Positions 3,996-5,348 of a stretch of 5,348 nt of DNA are shown here, piece after piece. Under the pieces are notes generated by a model. That model made no database searches and was not told where the DNA came from. It saw nothing but the letters and a program-made list of their open reading frames with translations. This stretch comes from Roseiflexaceae bacterium UBA965 (GTDB lineage Bacteria; Chloroflexota; Chloroflexia; Chloroflexales; Roseiflexaceae): contig DBCF01000023.1 in NCBI GenBank assembly GCA_002292925.1, forward strand, positions 1-5,348. The letters run 5' to 3'. The translations under genes were made by a program, and so were the position numbers. Numbering within the stretch: the stretch's first letter is position 1; each line of letters opens with the position of its first letter.

Positions 3996-5348
3996 ATGCG
4001 TGGTTCTAATACGGTTTTTTCTAAAGTAGTAATATTCACAATATTACTATTACTTATTTACACAAATATTTCCACAGACGTCACCCGCACATATGCGGTA
4101 CAACACACACGTACCGCGACAAAAAGTGTCAACGCAGTGACACCTACACGCATGGCATTGAATTTACCGCTCCCCTACCGCTATATTTATGAGCCAGCAG
4201 CCAATGACTGTAGTCAGCGTGATGCCAATGCTGATTTAAGTTATTGCGATTTATCAAATACTGATTTACGCAACGAAAATCTCTATAATGCCAATTTGAC
4301 GGGAGCCATTTTGACCGGTGCGAACCTAACCGGTGCTATTTTGACCAATTCAGATCTGACAAATACTGATTTCACCAATGCCATTTTAACGAATACCGAT
4401 CTGATGGGTGCAATTATCAATGGCACCATATTTACGGGTGTTACCTGGTCAAACACTATCTGTCCAAATGGGGCAACGAGCAATAGCAATGGGTGTGCTG
4501 ATTTCATTTCAACGCGGACACCCACCACGACCGGTACCGCTACCAAAACACCGACTGCGAGTTCTACAGCGACACTTACCACAGATGACTGTACGCAACG
4601 CGGGCCGGGAGTGCAGTTACGAGGCTGTGATTTCAGTAATTTAAATCTCTCTAGTTTCGATTTCACCGATGCAAATTTCTCGAATGCCAACCTTACAAGC
4701 ACAAATTTTGTCGGTGCCACGCTGACGCGCGCCAATTTCAGCAACGCAAATCTGACCCGCATGTTTGCCTCACAGGCGAATTTAATCGGTGCAAATTTGA
4801 CGGGGGCCACGCTCAATTTTGCTAATCTTGTCGAAGCCAACCTGACAAACGCCAACCTGACAAACGCCAACTTGACCAATACCAATCTCTCGAGCGCCCG
4901 TTTGTCAGATGCCAATCTCAGCGGGGCGATTTTCAACAATACCTATTGGTCTAATACAATCTGCCCAAATGGGAGAATCAACGATGCCAGTGGCTGTGCA
5001 AATGCGTTAGCAACCCAAACGCGCACCAATACTGGCACCAAGACCAATACTGGCACCAAAACGCGTACCAACACACGGACAAATACCCCAACCAAATCCA
5101 ATACCCCAACCAAATCCAATACCCCAACCAAAACGAATTCAAAGACCCCAACGAATTCAAAGACCCCAACCAAGTCTAATACGCTAACGAGTTCGAGAAC
5201 CGCCACAAACACGGCAACAGGTACTAACACACGGACAAATACGAGTACCGCCACAAACAGTCGCACTGCGACCAATTCTAACACCGCAACAATCACAAAT
5301 ACCGCCACAAACAGCCGCACTGCGACCAATTCCAACACCGCGACCAAC
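3996..5348 (+). CDS. Secreted protein with two cysteine-capped pentapeptide-repeat modules and Thr/Asn-rich stalks, cut by window edge
   Basis: The frame is open to the window end (451 codons seen). Residues 1-34 look like a signal peptide: Arg2 and Lys10, then a VVIFTILLLLIY core and possible cleavage after TYA (34). Module 1 (72-167) and module 2 (199-334) are A(N/D/I)LTN-type pentapeptide repeats, which build a right-handed four-sided beta-helix. Each is bounded by Cys-X11-Cys (72/84; 199/211) and by WSNTICPNG with Cys-X10-Cys (156/167; 323/334), so disulfide end-caps are likely and an extracytoplasmic site is expected. Uninterrupted pentads number 14 and 22. A Thr-rich linker (170-196) joins the modules, and a long TNTxT stalk runs from about 337 to the edge. 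The stalk resembles Chloroflexota surface proteins and may be O-glycosylated or an extended spacer. The function is unknown. The remaining C-terminus may hold more modules or an anchor. In-frame alternatives start at 3954, 3957 and 3972. Confidence 0.88.
   Translation, partial: MRGSNTVFSKVVIFTILLLLIYTNISTDVTRTYAVQHTRTATKSVNAVTPTRMALNLPLPYRYIYEPAANDCSQRDANADLSYCDLSNTDLRNENLYNANLTGAILTGANLTGAILTNSDLTNTDFTNAILTNTDLMGAIINGTIFTGVTWSNTICPNGATSNSNGCADFISTRTPTTTGTATKTPTASSTATLTTDDCTQRGPGVQLRGCDFSNLNLSSFDFTDANFSNANLTSTNFVGATLTRANFSNANLTRMFASQANLIGANLTGATLNFANLVEANLTNANLTNANLTNTNLSSARLSDANLSGAIFNNTYWSNTICPNGRINDASGCANALATQTRTNTGTKTNTGTKTRTNTRTNTPTKSNTPTKSNTPTKTNSKTPTNSKTPTKSNTLTSSRTATNTATGTNTRTNTSTATNSRTATNSNTATITNTATNSRTATNSNTATN
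5082..5171 (+). repeat. Two families of 18-bp in-frame tandem repeats in the Thr-rich stalk
   Basis: The unit aataccccaaccaaatcc (NTPTKS) occurs at 5082-5099 and 5100-5117, with a near copy at 5118-5135. A second 18-bp unit coding NSKTPT follows at 5136-5153 and 5154-5171, with the last base changed. Identical codons across copies point to recent expansion by slippage or unequal recombination. All units keep the frame. Confidence 0.88.
5244..5348 (+). repeat. 54-bp in-frame tandem repeat at the 3' edge of the window
   Basis: The stretch beginning taccgccacaaacag at 5246 recurs at 5300, a 54-bp period. The copies differ at a few mostly silent positions (agt/agc, tct/tcc) and run to the window edge, so the array may continue. 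The coded unit has the form STATNSRTATNSNTATxTN. Confidence 0.8.

Noticed and set aside
4283..4939. Minus-strand open frame of 218 codons
   Set aside because: It is the complement of the pentapeptide repeats. The regular 5-residue rhythm and lack of Shine-Dalgarno mark it as a mirror of the plus-strand gene.
4943..5347. Minus-strand open frame with Val/Leu alternation
   Set aside because: It is the complement of the Thr/Asn-rich stalk codons; the alternating valines arise from antisense reading of ACN and AAN codons.

Overview
The window looks like chromosomal DNA of a Chloroflexota bacterium, possibly from the Chloroflexales/Herpetosiphonales. The main clue is the secreted pentapeptide-repeat protein at the 3' end, whose long Thr/Asn/Ser 'TNTxT' stalk is a style common in that phylum. 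Intermediate GC in the housekeeping genes and short 'cacagagg'-type intergenic repeats fit but do not prove it. The assignment is an inference from protein style.

Layout. (1) Positions 1-660, minus strand: the N-terminal 220 codons of a CPA2 (Kef/NapA-type) cation:proton antiporter, cut by the window edge. (2) Positions 661-1063: a 400-bp divergent intergenic region full of short repeats. It holds 23-bp and 9-bp units, then an exact-period 35-bp tandem array, then an inverted copy of the array core that can fold into a long hairpin, then a perfect 15-bp palindrome 40 bp before the next gene. (3) Positions 1064-1918, plus: a 10-TM EamA/DMT-family transporter. (4) Positions 1991-2938, plus: fmt, methionyl-tRNA formyltransferase, with its own candidate -10 box. 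(5) Positions 3067-3516, plus: a small lysine-free Gly/Asn/Trp-rich envelope protein with one calcium-loop-like motif, followed by a terminator-like hairpin. (6) Positions 3628-3995: AT-rich non-coding DNA with several inverted repeats. (7) Position 3996 to the window end, plus: a secreted protein with two cysteine-capped pentapeptide-repeat modules joined and followed by Thr-rich low-complexity stalks. It is cut by the window edge.

How the genes relate. fmt is the only clear housekeeping gene. The antiporter and EamA transporter are divergently arranged membrane transporters of unknown substrate. The two plus-strand genes after fmt are both probable envelope or surface proteins, but a hairpin and more than 450 bp separate them, so they are probably separate transcription units. 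No defence system, mobile element, tRNA, rRNA or CRISPR array is visible. The most distinctive material is the repeat/hairpin/palindrome region at 750-1024 and the duplicated, disulfide-capped pentapeptide architecture at 4209-4997.
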